In this document: positions 8,479-16,005 of the stretch, piece by piece | Layout of the letters: the number at the start of each line of letters is the position of its first letter | How positions within the stretch are numbered: position 1 is the stretch's first letter | Assembly (NCBI RefSeq): GCF_017893965.1 | Contig: NZ_CP054142.1 | Span: forward strand, 682,001 to 746,000 | Length of the DNA stretch: 64,000 nucleotides | DNA from: Treponema parvum | Lineage (GTDB): Bacteria > Spirochaetota > Spirochaetia > Treponematales > Treponemataceae | Direction of reading: 5' to 3' | Translations under genes and position numbers: made by a program | The notes under the pieces: generated by a model | Databases searched by the model: none | The model's input: only the letters and a program-made list of their open reading frames with translations | What the model was told of the DNA's origin: nothing

Positions 8479-9687
8479 CTATTTAGCGGCGTCTTTTAAA
8501 TCTTCTATTTCCTTGTCCGTCAAAACTCGGCTTATTTTCATGTTTTCGTTTGTCTGGATTGTAAGCGGGTTGCCTTGCTGGTCTGTTTCCCCTACGATCT
8601 GAACTACAGGGTTTTTGAAGTTTAGAGGATTTGCGTCCGTAACCATGGCGATCTTTCCGTTTTCCATAAAGACGTAAGTGCCTATGGGGTACAAAGACAG
8701 GCAGAACAAAAGGGCTTTTATGATTGTCGGGTCAAACTGGCGGGATTCGTTACGAAGCAGTTCAAGTATGGCTTGATGCGAAGTTTTTTGTATTTTGTAT
8801 GTTCGCGGCGAAACTATCGCGTCGTAAACGCAGGTAACGGAAACTATCTTTCCGTAAAGAGATATTTTTTCACCTGTAAGCGCCCGCGGATATCCCGTTC
8901 CGTTTTCGCGTTCATGGTGTTCAAGTGTTCCGAGCTGAATACTTAAAGGAAAATTGGAATCTTTTAATATCTGAAAGCCGAGCAGTGGGTGCGTCATAAG
9001 CTGGTTCTTGTCCTTGGGCTTTAGAGGTTTGTCCGTTAAATAAAGCTGAGGAGGAATGCGGAGCATTCCTATTTCATGCAACATGGCCGTAACGCCCAAT
9101 TCGACAAGTTTTTGAAGCGACATTCTTAACTGCAAGCCTATTGCGAGAGACAGGACTATGCATCGCATAGCATGATTTACGAGATAAGTTCTTGAAGGCG
9201 CGTCTTTTCTCTGCGTTATCCGCAGGATATATTTGCCGTTATCGTCTATGAACGTGCACAGATCTTTGATTTTTTGAGTGATACCCTCAATATCAAATTC
9301 CATGTGTGTTGAAAAGTGCGTGTAGACATTTGTTATGTAGTTAAGATAGCCGTTGTAAACCTTTTCCGCAAGTTTTATGCGATCTTCATCGGAAAAACGG
9401 CTCAGATCGCTTGCCTGCGCTAGTATGGATTTTATTTCGTTTTCCGCTTTTTCGGCTGTTTTAGTATTGTTTTCCTGCGGCTTTTCAGTTACCGGTTCTT
9501 TGGGAATATTTGCGACGCTGATCATTCCCTCGCACGAAATCTGTTTAAAACCCCATTCATCAAGTTCTTCAAGAAGTTTTTTTGTTATGGGCGTAGCGGA
9601 GTCGAACAGTAAAAATGTCTTGTCGAGGAACACTTTATCTGTAAAATATACGCCTTCCTGCAGGGTATCTATATTAAATGTATTCAT
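8479..9687 (-). CDS. HD-GYP domain protein with altered HD motif
   Basis: A 402-aa cytoplasmic protein whose C-terminal half is an HD-GYP domain, the class that degrades cyclic di-GMP. HHERENGTGYP is the GYP hallmark, and HAMRC, THPLLG and YDAIVSPRTYK match conserved positions. The metal-binding HD pair is changed to HE (LHEIGMLRIP instead of LHDIGK), and VADxYDA reads VTCVYDA. Activity may therefore be altered or lost. The N-terminal half (about residues 1-150) has an N-terminal segment of the kind seen in other spirochaetal HD-GYP proteins and a Lys/Glu-rich linker, with no response-regulator receiver domain. No strong ribosome site precedes the ATG. Copy B of the intergenic repeat lies just upstream and copy A just downstream. 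Confidence 0.85.
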   Translation of the reverse strand: MNTFNIDTLQEGVYFTDKVFLDKTFLLFDSATPITKKLLEELDEWGFKQISCEGMISVANIPKEPVTEKPQENNTKTAEKAENEIKSILAQASDLSRFSDEDRIKLAEKVYNGYLNYITNVYTHFSTHMEFDIEGITQKIKDLCTFIDDNGKYILRITQRKDAPSRTYLVNHAMRCIVLSLAIGLQLRMSLQKLVELGVTAMLHEIGMLRIPPQLYLTDKPLKPKDKNQLMTHPLLGFQILKDSNFPLSIQLGTLEHHERENGTGYPRALTGEKISLYGKIVSVTCVYDAIVSPRTYKIQKTSHQAILELLRNESRQFDPTIIKALLFCLSLYPIGTYVFMENGKIAMVTDANPLNFKNPVVQIVGETDQQGNPLTIQTNENMKISRVLTDKEIEDLKDAAK

Positions 9688-9720
9688 CTATAATGTATAC
9701 GACTCCCGAATTTAACGTAC

Positions 9721-9778
9721 GTTTAAATTCAACAGTTGAACAAAATGTCAATTTTGGAGACTGTTGAATTAGTGCGCT
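9721..9778 (-). repeat. Intergenic repeat family 1, copy B (module 3 only)
   Basis: AATTCAACAG (9726-9735) and CTGTTGAATT (9761-9770) form a perfect 10-bp inverted repeat. It encloses TTGAACAAAATGTCAATTTT, nearly identical to copy D at 33651-33695. It is upstream of the HD-GYP gene and in the sense orientation for it. Confidence 0.65.
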
Positions 9779-9979
9779 GCGAGTATTTAAAATACGCCGC
9801 AAATGGATTTAAGAAAAGCTGCCGGAAAATATCGCCGCCTCTCAAAATGCTTTATATCAATTATATCAAATATAGCGAATAAATGAAATATTAAAATTAT
9901 GTGTGAATAGGGGATTCTCCGACTCTTTTGTTTTTCAATGAAACGGTGTGCTTGGAAAACACAGTCCGCAAGCAAAAAA
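9779..9979. other. AT-rich intergenic stretch, nothing recognised
   Basis: About 200 bp with no credible gene on either strand. The short minus-strand frame here has no ribosome site or family likeness. It lies between the HD-GYP upstream region and the terminator of the Maf operon. Confidence 0.4.
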
Positions 9980-10013
9980 AAAGTTGAAAAACCTCACACT
10001 GTTTTTCAACTTT
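9972..10013 (-). terminator. Strong minus-strand terminator
   Basis: AAAGTTGAAAAAC (9980-9992) and GTTTTTCAACTTT (10001-10013) form a perfect 13-bp stem with an 8-nt loop. On the minus strand it is followed by a run of T. It lies about 250 bp beyond the Maf gene stop and can end the lepB-PBP-Maf transcript. On the plus strand the hairpin is followed by TTTAAAAATA only. Confidence 0.75.
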
Positions 10014-10028
10014 AAAAATATCATGGAG

Positions 10029-10053
10029 CAGACTCTGCATATGCAGGCGTCTG
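10029..10053. repeat. Nested palindrome CAGAC...CTGCATATGCAG...GTCTG
   Basis: CTGCATATGCAG (10035-10046) is a perfect 12-bp palindrome flanked by CAGAC (10029-10033) and GTCTG (10049-10053), which also pair. It sits in the 3' region of the Maf operon next to the terminator. With that terminator it could form the end of a stable 3' UTR or small RNA. The rest of the gap to 10259 shows only a GCCGGC repeat pair. Confidence 0.4.
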
Positions 10054-10259
10054 GATGTCAACCGCCCGCAAAATTATGCGCTGCACATTTTTAATATCGG
10101 AATTTTACACAAAAAGTTTAGCTGTGATTGCAAAAAAATTTAAAAAAATCGCTAAATGCAATTTTCGTCTCGTTACGGCGTTTTTTTTCATTGCCGGCGA
10201 CGGATTTAACCGTTTATGCCGGCTTATGCCGACGAGTCTTTTATATTTTGCACGGACTT

Positions 10260-12110
10260 TTAAACTTCGGAAAGGTGTTTCAGATATTCGTCTACGGCGC
10301 GGCAAATTTCCTTGTAAATTATCATAGAACGGAAAATTGAAGCTTTTGCCGCTTCGTTCGGCAAAGTTTCGTTTGCAAATATGGATTCCAGCTTGTCTTT
10401 CGAGGGAAAAATCAAAGAGACTATTTCTTTGCTGCCGCTGGTCATGATGGCGTTATCCGCGATCGAAAGTTTTTTAAAAATGTCCGAATAATTGTTTTTT
10501 GAATTAGACAATGCTTTTTTACACAGTTGCATCGCGTCTTTAGCCGTTTTATAAAGGGATGTCAGCGAATCAATCAGTGTTTTAAGGATGCGATCGAAAT
10601 TAAGTTCGTTTTGCATTATTTTTTCTTCGGACAAAGAATGATCTTCGGCTGTTTTAAAGAATTTTTTGCGCTCTTCAATTTTTTCCGGTTTTTTTAAAAA
10701 ATCTTCGAGGCGTGCGACTTTTATACCCGGAACTGCTAGGTTTTGCGGACAGAATGTGAATGTCTTTACGGCGTCGGGAGACGCAAGCCTGCTTTCAAAC
10801 CACCATGCAAAAAGTTTCATGCGCCTGTCGGTCAAAACTTTTTCGCCGGTATAATCTTCTGCGTACTCGCAATTTATTGCATACAAGGAGCGCACTCCGG
10901 CAGTTTCCGCAGTAGATATTCGCAAAGAATTTTTATGGGCGTCTTCTTCAAAAGTCGATCCTTTTATGTGCGTATTTTTTTTGGGGTAACTTAGGTCAAG
11001 CCCGGCCATAAAAATTTCTTCGACGCCGATAATGCGCGCAAAATCCCACGCGCTTGTAGAAACGCTTCCGCCCGCACCTATAATTCCTTTTACGCCGAGC
11101 TGTTTTTCAAAATATTTTCCCAATGGGAAAAGCGGCGAACAAAGGACGATCTTGCGGCATTCAAAGCGGTAAACTGAAGGATAGGCTGCCGACTCGGTTA
11201 TGAGAACTGAAGACGGAGACCTAAGATCCTTTATGTGCGCTGCCGCCCAATATTGCGGGTCGATCAGGATGATAAAATCCGGTTCCACCTTTGCTTTAAG
11301 GCAGGAACGGAGCGCCGTGTCTACGCAGATAACGACGGAACGTTTTTTTATTTCAGCCAGATGCGGAAGAATAGTGTTTAGAGAAGGCCCTGCCGCAAGG
11401 ACGACCGCCGGAAGATTTTTCGCCCTGTCTTTGTAAAGATCTATCCCGTCAAGTTTTGCCAAGTATCGTAAATTGCGGCAGCCGTTACGAAGCCAAAGAC
11501 CCGCAAAGCGTTCGAGTGTGCTGGCGTTTATCTGTGCTTTTTTGCGGTTCCTCTCCAAAAGAATTTGTAAAGAGTCGAAATATTCTATGGCGTGAGAAGT
11601 TTGACTTCGCTGTAAAAAAAACGCGCAATTATTTATTCCTATTCGGTCAATAATTTTTATTATTTCATCCTGCCGGCAAGCTAGGGCTAAAACACATTCC
11701 GCATGAGTTAATATGTCTTCCCAATCGAAAAAACACATCGAGGCTAAAAAACGCACAGCGTCGGGTTCTATGAGCACGAGAATTATGTTTTTGTGCATTT
11801 TTGCAAAGGCGGACGGCAAATAGCCGAGCCCGAACGACATAAAAACCGCCGCGCCCGTATCCGATTCCTTAAAAGAAGCCGCCGTCTGATTCGCCTCTTT
11901 TAGCGGATCGTAAGATGAGTGTAAAAGCATTCCGTTTTCGCGAACCGTAAGACTGCCGTTTTTGGCGTCTTCTATCGACCAAAAGGAAAAAGGATTTTTA
12001 CCTTCCGAAAAATCGGTTTCCGCCTTTTTTATTTGATCTTCTAGGGAAGAGGCTAACGCGGGAAAACGGGTAAAAAAAAGGTTCTTGTTTTTATTCCAAA
12101 GTGAGTTCAA
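10260..12110 (-). CDS. Motility accessory factor (Maf)/DUF115-type flagellin modification protein
   Basis: A 616-aa protein of the MptE-like/DUF115 family, whose Maf members attach nonulosonic acids to flagellins. The diagnostic core is LAAGPSLNTILPHL, then VICVDTALRSCLKAKVEPDF and ILIDPQ. Later GAGGSVSTSAWDFA and EEIFMAGLDLSYP also match. No signal peptide or membrane helix is seen, so it should act in the cytoplasm. The TTG start at 12110 lies inside the end of the PBP gene (20-bp overlap), which implies translational coupling; no better start is visible before residue 60. Treponemal flagellins are known to be glycosylated, which supports the role. The fixed link to signal peptidase and PBP genes is the odd part. 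Confidence 0.75.
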   Translation of the reverse strand: MNSLWNKNKNLFFTRFPALASSLEDQIKKAETDFSEGKNPFSFWSIEDAKNGSLTVRENGMLLHSSYDPLKEANQTAASFKESDTGAAVFMSFGLGYLPSAFAKMHKNIILVLIEPDAVRFLASMCFFDWEDILTHAECVLALACRQDEIIKIIDRIGINNCAFFLQRSQTSHAIEYFDSLQILLERNRKKAQINASTLERFAGLWLRNGCRNLRYLAKLDGIDLYKDRAKNLPAVVLAAGPSLNTILPHLAEIKKRSVVICVDTALRSCLKAKVEPDFIILIDPQYWAAAHIKDLRSPSSVLITESAAYPSVYRFECRKIVLCSPLFPLGKYFEKQLGVKGIIGAGGSVSTSAWDFARIIGVEEIFMAGLDLSYPKKNTHIKGSTFEEDAHKNSLRISTAETAGVRSLYAINCEYAEDYTGEKVLTDRRMKLFAWWFESRLASPDAVKTFTFCPQNLAVPGIKVARLEDFLKKPEKIEERKKFFKTAEDHSLSEEKIMQNELNFDRILKTLIDSLTSLYKTAKDAMQLCKKALSNSKNNYSDIFKKLSIADNAIMTSGSKEIVSLIFPSKDKLESIFANETLPNEAAKASIFRSMIIYKEICRAVDEYLKHLSEV

Positions 12111-13965
12111 TATTCATACCTTGCGTTACGGGAGTTCCGGGCGGCGGCTCTTGACTTACCACCCAACCGGTTCCGCTTATGCGCACTTGAAGATCCTTTC
12201 GCTCGAGGATGGGGATGAGGTCGCGTTTGGACATTCCTTTAAAATCGGGGAGGGTGGTTCCGAGTACAGCTGGAGAAGTGTCTTTTATCGACACTCTTCC
12301 CGAATGCGCCAGAGACGCGGCGTTCCCGCGGCTTATCCCGAGATGGTCTATGATAGTATCGGCCGCTTCAGCGATAACGGGAGCTACGATTCTGCCCGCG
12401 TAAGTTTCGCCTTTTGCCTTTTCTATCACTATGTATAAAATTATCTCAGGATCTTCAATCGGAAAGATTGCAAGACAGTTTGAAAGAAAGTCTGTCGTAC
12501 TGTAACCTCCGTGCACAGTGTCCGCCATCTGCGCAGTTCCCGTTTTTACGCCTATTGAAATGTCGCCTAGCCGGGCGCGCGAACCCGTTCCTGCTTCCGC
12601 CGTAGTTTCCATGCAGCTTAAAACGTAGTCGGCGGCGGCCTTCCCGAAAGTTCTGTCTTTATAGACGGGAGTGTGTTCAAAAACAATATTGCCTTCGTTA
12701 TCCGTTATTTTGTTTATTACGGTTAAATTTACGGGGATTCCTTCATTTGCAATGCCCGTTGCGGCTTGTACCATCTGGAGTGCGGAAACACTTATCTCCT
12801 GACCTATGGCCATCGTAGGCTTTGAACGCGCCGACCACAATTTATCGTTCGGACTTTTTACGGAGCCTGCCGTTTCTCCCGGCAATTCTATTCCAGTTCT
12901 CGAACCGAAACCCATCAAGCGCAGCCTTCCCAAAAAGTTGTCCGTATTCATTTTTTCGGCGATCTGCGCCAAGGCGTCGTTGCAGGAATACTGAAGCGCT
13001 TCCCTGGCGGTTACAGGACCGTGCCTGCCGAGACAGGTTATGCGAATATGCCCGCCGTACGGCAGTTTTTTTTCATATATGCCGTCGCACACAAAGATTT
13101 CGTTCGTGCTTATGACTCCCGCGTCGAGCGCGGAAGCGACCGTGAAAATTTTAAATACGGAACCGGGTTCATAGGCTGTCATCGCGGGTCGATCTATCGT
13201 TTCTTCCCTCGAAGCCGTAGCGTATTCGTTAAGGTTTACGGAAGGAAGGCTGATATAAGAGAGTATTTCGCCTGTCTTTGCCTGTGCGGCTATGAGCATC
13301 ATGTTTGCGGCCTGCGTAGTTTCCATGGTGTTGCGCGCAATTTTTTCAAGTTTATACTGAAGGTTTGCGTCTATGGTCAGATATATGTTGTTTCCGTGTA
13401 CCGCCGCTTCTCCCGGTTTCTGTACCGGGCTTAGGACGTTTTGTCTGGAGTATTCAATGCCGGCAAGGCCGCTGCCGTCGTCGCCCATATAACCTATGAG
13501 CTGCGAAGCCAGCGCATTTTCAGGATAAGCGCGGCCGGGAATTCTGTCAAACCTTATACCGGTGTATCCTTTTTCATTTATCAGAGTGCTTAATTCGTCG
13601 TAAGTGTTTTGCGAAATCTTTTTTTTGATGTATATGAACGGTGAATTTTCGGCTCCGTTTATCTTATTTATTATTTCCGCTTCGTCCATTCCTAAAACCA
13701 AGGCGCAGTCGTGGGCCAGTTTTTCCGCATTCTTTACCGAAGAAGGTGTAACTCCTACGTGATAAAAATTTGTCTGAACGGCCAGAGGTTTTCCGTTTCT
13801 GTCTACGATGGAACCGCGTTCCGACGAGACTTGGCGTACGGTGATTTTCTGCGCGGGAGTAAGGGCTATGCGCGCGTATTGCACTATTATTACGGCTATA
13901 AAAATAATGGCTGCCGCGGCGGATATCCAAAGCCTAGTCTTCTTAAAAAAATCGTTCATTTCCAT
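12091..13965 (-). CDS. ftsI: FtsI-family penicillin-binding protein (D,D-transpeptidase) with PASTA domain
   Basis: A 624-aa class B PBP that cross-links peptidoglycan in the periplasm. It has one N-terminal membrane anchor (about residues 11-32) and a dimerisation domain containing SSERGSIVDRNGKPLA. The transpeptidase domain has the S-x-x-K nucleophile in PGSVFKIF, S-x-N in YSCNDAL and the K-T-G box in GVKTGTAQM. The last about 60 residues (TLPDFKGMSKRDL to the end) form one PASTA repeat. It could serve septation (FtsI) or another wall-synthesis complex; the symbol is by family. AGGA precedes the start. The gene overlaps lepB by 10 bp and the Maf gene by 20 bp, so the three should be translated together. 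Confidence 0.88.
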   Translation of the reverse strand: MEMNDFFKKTRLWISAAAAIIFIAVIIVQYARIALTPAQKITVRQVSSERGSIVDRNGKPLAVQTNFYHVGVTPSSVKNAEKLAHDCALVLGMDEAEIINKINGAENSPFIYIKKKISQNTYDELSTLINEKGYTGIRFDRIPGRAYPENALASQLIGYMGDDGSGLAGIEYSRQNVLSPVQKPGEAAVHGNNIYLTIDANLQYKLEKIARNTMETTQAANMMLIAAQAKTGEILSYISLPSVNLNEYATASREETIDRPAMTAYEPGSVFKIFTVASALDAGVISTNEIFVCDGIYEKKLPYGGHIRITCLGRHGPVTAREALQYSCNDALAQIAEKMNTDNFLGRLRLMGFGSRTGIELPGETAGSVKSPNDKLWSARSKPTMAIGQEISVSALQMVQAATGIANEGIPVNLTVINKITDNEGNIVFEHTPVYKDRTFGKAAADYVLSCMETTAEAGTGSRARLGDISIGVKTGTAQMADTVHGGYSTTDFLSNCLAIFPIEDPEIILYIVIEKAKGETYAGRIVAPVIAEAADTIIDHLGISRGNAASLAHSGRVSIKDTSPAVLGTTLPDFKGMSKRDLIPILERKDLQVRISGTGWVVSQEPPPGTPVTQGMNIELTLE

Positions 13966-14465
13966 AAAATTTTTCCTAAAATGTTTTTTACGGGAACGAA
14001 ACCGTAAGTGCGCGAATCTATGGATTGCTTGTAATTGTCGCCTACGGCGAGTATGTAACCGTCAGGCACGAGGGTATTGGTTTTCATCTGTTCATACTGT
14101 TCTTTTGATAAGCTTACTTTTTTTCCCTCCGATAAAAGACTGTATTCCGGATCGGATAAATATTCCAGACGGTCGCCCGATACGGCGATGCAGCGTTTTA
14201 CAACTATTTTATTGTCATACAGGTAGATGACGACGTCGTTGCGCTTAGGCGTGTTCCACTGTAAAAGCAGTTTGTCGCCGAACGGCAGCGCAATGCCGAA
14301 AGCAAGTTTGTTTACCGCAATTATCGAATTATTCCGTATTGCGCTTTCCATAGATGTGCCTGAGACTCTCAAAAAATCGATGACGAACAATTTAAACACT
14401 ATTCCGACTATTATGCCGGACATGAGCAAAAACAACGCCGGAAACTTCATTTTTTTCTTAGGCAT
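13956..14465 (-). CDS. lepB: Signal peptidase I
   Basis: Membrane serine protease of 169 aa that removes signal peptides from exported proteins. One N-terminal anchor (about residues 8-27) is followed by VSGTSMESAI, carrying the catalytic Ser. VVKRCIAVSGDRLE carries the general-base Lys, and GDNYKQSIDSRTYG is the conserved C-terminal box. The usual Pro after SM is Glu, a small deviation. Length suits a minimal bacterial type I enzyme. The start lacks an obvious ribosome site, and an in-frame ATG five codons later is an alternative. It heads the overlapping minus-strand cluster with the PBP and Maf genes. Confidence 0.9.
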   Translation of the reverse strand: MPKKKMKFPALFLLMSGIIVGIVFKLFVIDFLRVSGTSMESAIRNNSIIAVNKLAFGIALPFGDKLLLQWNTPKRNDVVIYLYDNKIVVKRCIAVSGDRLEYLSDPEYSLLSEGKKVSLSKEQYEQMKTNTLVPDGYILAVGDNYKQSIDSRTYGFVPVKNILGKILWK

Positions 14466-14512
14466 AACGGTTTATTCTAATATGAGCTTAATTTTATGTC
14501 GATAGATAATTT

Positions 14513-15751
14513 ATGGAAATAATTAATTGTGCGGTAAGTAATCGGCACGGCCCTGGTCGTTTTTTCAACACTTTGGCGTTCATCCGTCCGATATGCGCGG
14601 AACTTCCGAATTTTTTTTATGCACGTTCAAAAAAGTTTAGTACCGAACAAAAAACTTTTAGCGCAAACGTTGCGGCTTTTCGTGTACCGTCTTTTCGCAC
14701 AAAGCAGGAATTTTCGTTTCGCGGATTTTTGATCAATATAGGCGATCTTGCCGACGCTCTTGTCCGCAATTTACATCTGATAGCCCTTTTGCTCTGCTGC
14801 ATTGTCATACCATATGCCGTTAAAATCGCCTCATCATATTTATCGAGTTTTGCAAATCCTCTCGTCTTGGAAGACGTTCCGGCGGAAGAACTTGAAATAC
14901 TCAACAAAATTATGGCCGATTTTGCCTTGGAGCGTTCAAACGAATTCGATGAAAACGGCGATGTTTTAAATGCGGACGGGTTTTCAGCTTCTCCTTCCGA
15001 AATAAATTTCCGCCAGCCCGTTTCTTATCGAACCTATGTTGTTCAGTCAGGGGACACCATATTAGGCATAACACGGCGTTTCGGACTGTCGAATATTTCC
15101 ACTTTGATCGCAGTAAACGATATTGCGAACGTCCGCCGCCTGCGCTTCGGCCAAAAATTAGTCGTTCCGTCGATGGACGGTTTGGTGCATACGGTAAAGC
15201 CGGGAGACAGCCTTAACGCGCTTTCCGTACAATATCACGTGCCCGTAGAGGATCTTTTAGACGTGAACGATCTTGAGAGCCACAACCTTTTGATAGGCGC
15301 AAAGCTGTTTATTCCAGGCGCGAAGCTTTCTTCCGACGCTATCCGGCTTGCCATGGGCGAAATGTTCATATATCCTCTAAAAGGAAAGTGGAGAAGAACG
15401 TCTCTGTTCGGGTTCCGCTCCGATCCGTTTACGGGCGTAAGGTCTTTTCATACAGGGCTTGACATGGCAATGCCTACCGGAAGCCCGGTTTATGCTTCCA
15501 TGAGCGGAAAAGTAGCCGCCGTGGGCTTTACAAACGTCTACGGTAATTACATTATAATAAATCATGGCAACGGTTATCAAACTTTGTATGCCCATCTGTC
15601 ACGATCGCTTGCAAAGACGGGCGACCGTATCGATCAAGGTGAAAAAATAGGGCTTGTAGGTTCTACCGGATATTCCACCGGCCCGCATCTGCATTTTACG
15701 GTATATAAAAACGGTAAGCTTGTAGATCCTTTGACAGTTCTTAAAAATTGA
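14513..15751 (+). CDS. LysM/M23 peptidoglycan endopeptidase
   Basis: A 412-aa envelope protein. A basic region of about 85 residues precedes a single membrane helix (about 88-110). Two LysM peptidoglycan-binding motifs follow: YVVQSGDTILGITRRFG and HTVKPGDSLNALSVQYH. The C-terminal M23 domain keeps its zinc residues (HTGLD, YAHL and HLHF), so it should be an active endopeptidase. The long N-terminal region before the helix is unusual, and no ribosome site is seen before ATG 14513, so the true start may be further in. It is divergent from lepB and separated by only 47 bp, so the promoters must be compact. It could cut peptide bridges during growth or cell separation. Confidence 0.88.
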   Translation: MEIINCAVSNRHGPGRFFNTLAFIRPICAELPNFFYARSKKFSTEQKTFSANVAAFRVPSFRTKQEFSFRGFLINIGDLADALVRNLHLIALLLCCIVIPYAVKIASSYLSSFANPLVLEDVPAEELEILNKIMADFALERSNEFDENGDVLNADGFSASPSEINFRQPVSYRTYVVQSGDTILGITRRFGLSNISTLIAVNDIANVRRLRFGQKLVVPSMDGLVHTVKPGDSLNALSVQYHVPVEDLLDVNDLESHNLLIGAKLFIPGAKLSSDAIRLAMGEMFIYPLKGKWRRTSLFGFRSDPFTGVRSFHTGLDMAMPTGSPVYASMSGKVAAVGFTNVYGNYIIINHGNGYQTLYAHLSRSLAKTGDRIDQGEKIGLVGSTGYSTGPHLHFTVYKNGKLVDPLTVLKN

Positions 15752-15759
15752 GGTAAATA

Positions 15760-16005
15760 ATGACTAAAGTTCATGTGTGCTGCGGCTGCGGACGGACGAT
15801 CGACGGCGGCTTTATATATTGCCCTTGGTGCGGAATTTCTTGCATAAAAGACAAAGTTCCGCAATCTTTCGACGCCGTTTTAAAACAATCATCCGCTTTG
15901 CAAGATTCTGCCAACGAAGATAAAATTGCAAAAATGCATGAGCAGCTTGATGAACTTGAAAAAGAGCTTGACAGCCTTGTTTTGAGCGCGGAGATGCATA
16001 AATGA
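15760..16005 (+). CDS. Small zinc-ribbon protein
   Basis: An 81-aa protein with an N-terminal zinc ribbon formed by two Cys pairs (CCGCG at residues 7-11, and CPWCG at about 22-26). A helical, acidic C-terminal half (EQLDELEKELDSL) is probably a coiled coil. A likely ribosome site (GAGG) lies just upstream, 8 bp after the M23 stop. Its TGA overlaps the ATG of the next gene (ATGA, 16002-16005). Function is unknown. Its coupling to two envelope genes suggests an accessory or regulatory role. Confidence 0.75.
   Translation: MTKVHVCCGCGRTIDGGFIYCPWCGISCIKDKVPQSFDAVLKQSSALQDSANEDKIAKMHEQLDELEKELDSLVLSAEMHK

Noticed and set aside
9787-9975. 62-codon minus-strand frame
   Set aside because: AT-rich, without ribosome site or similarity; likely chance.
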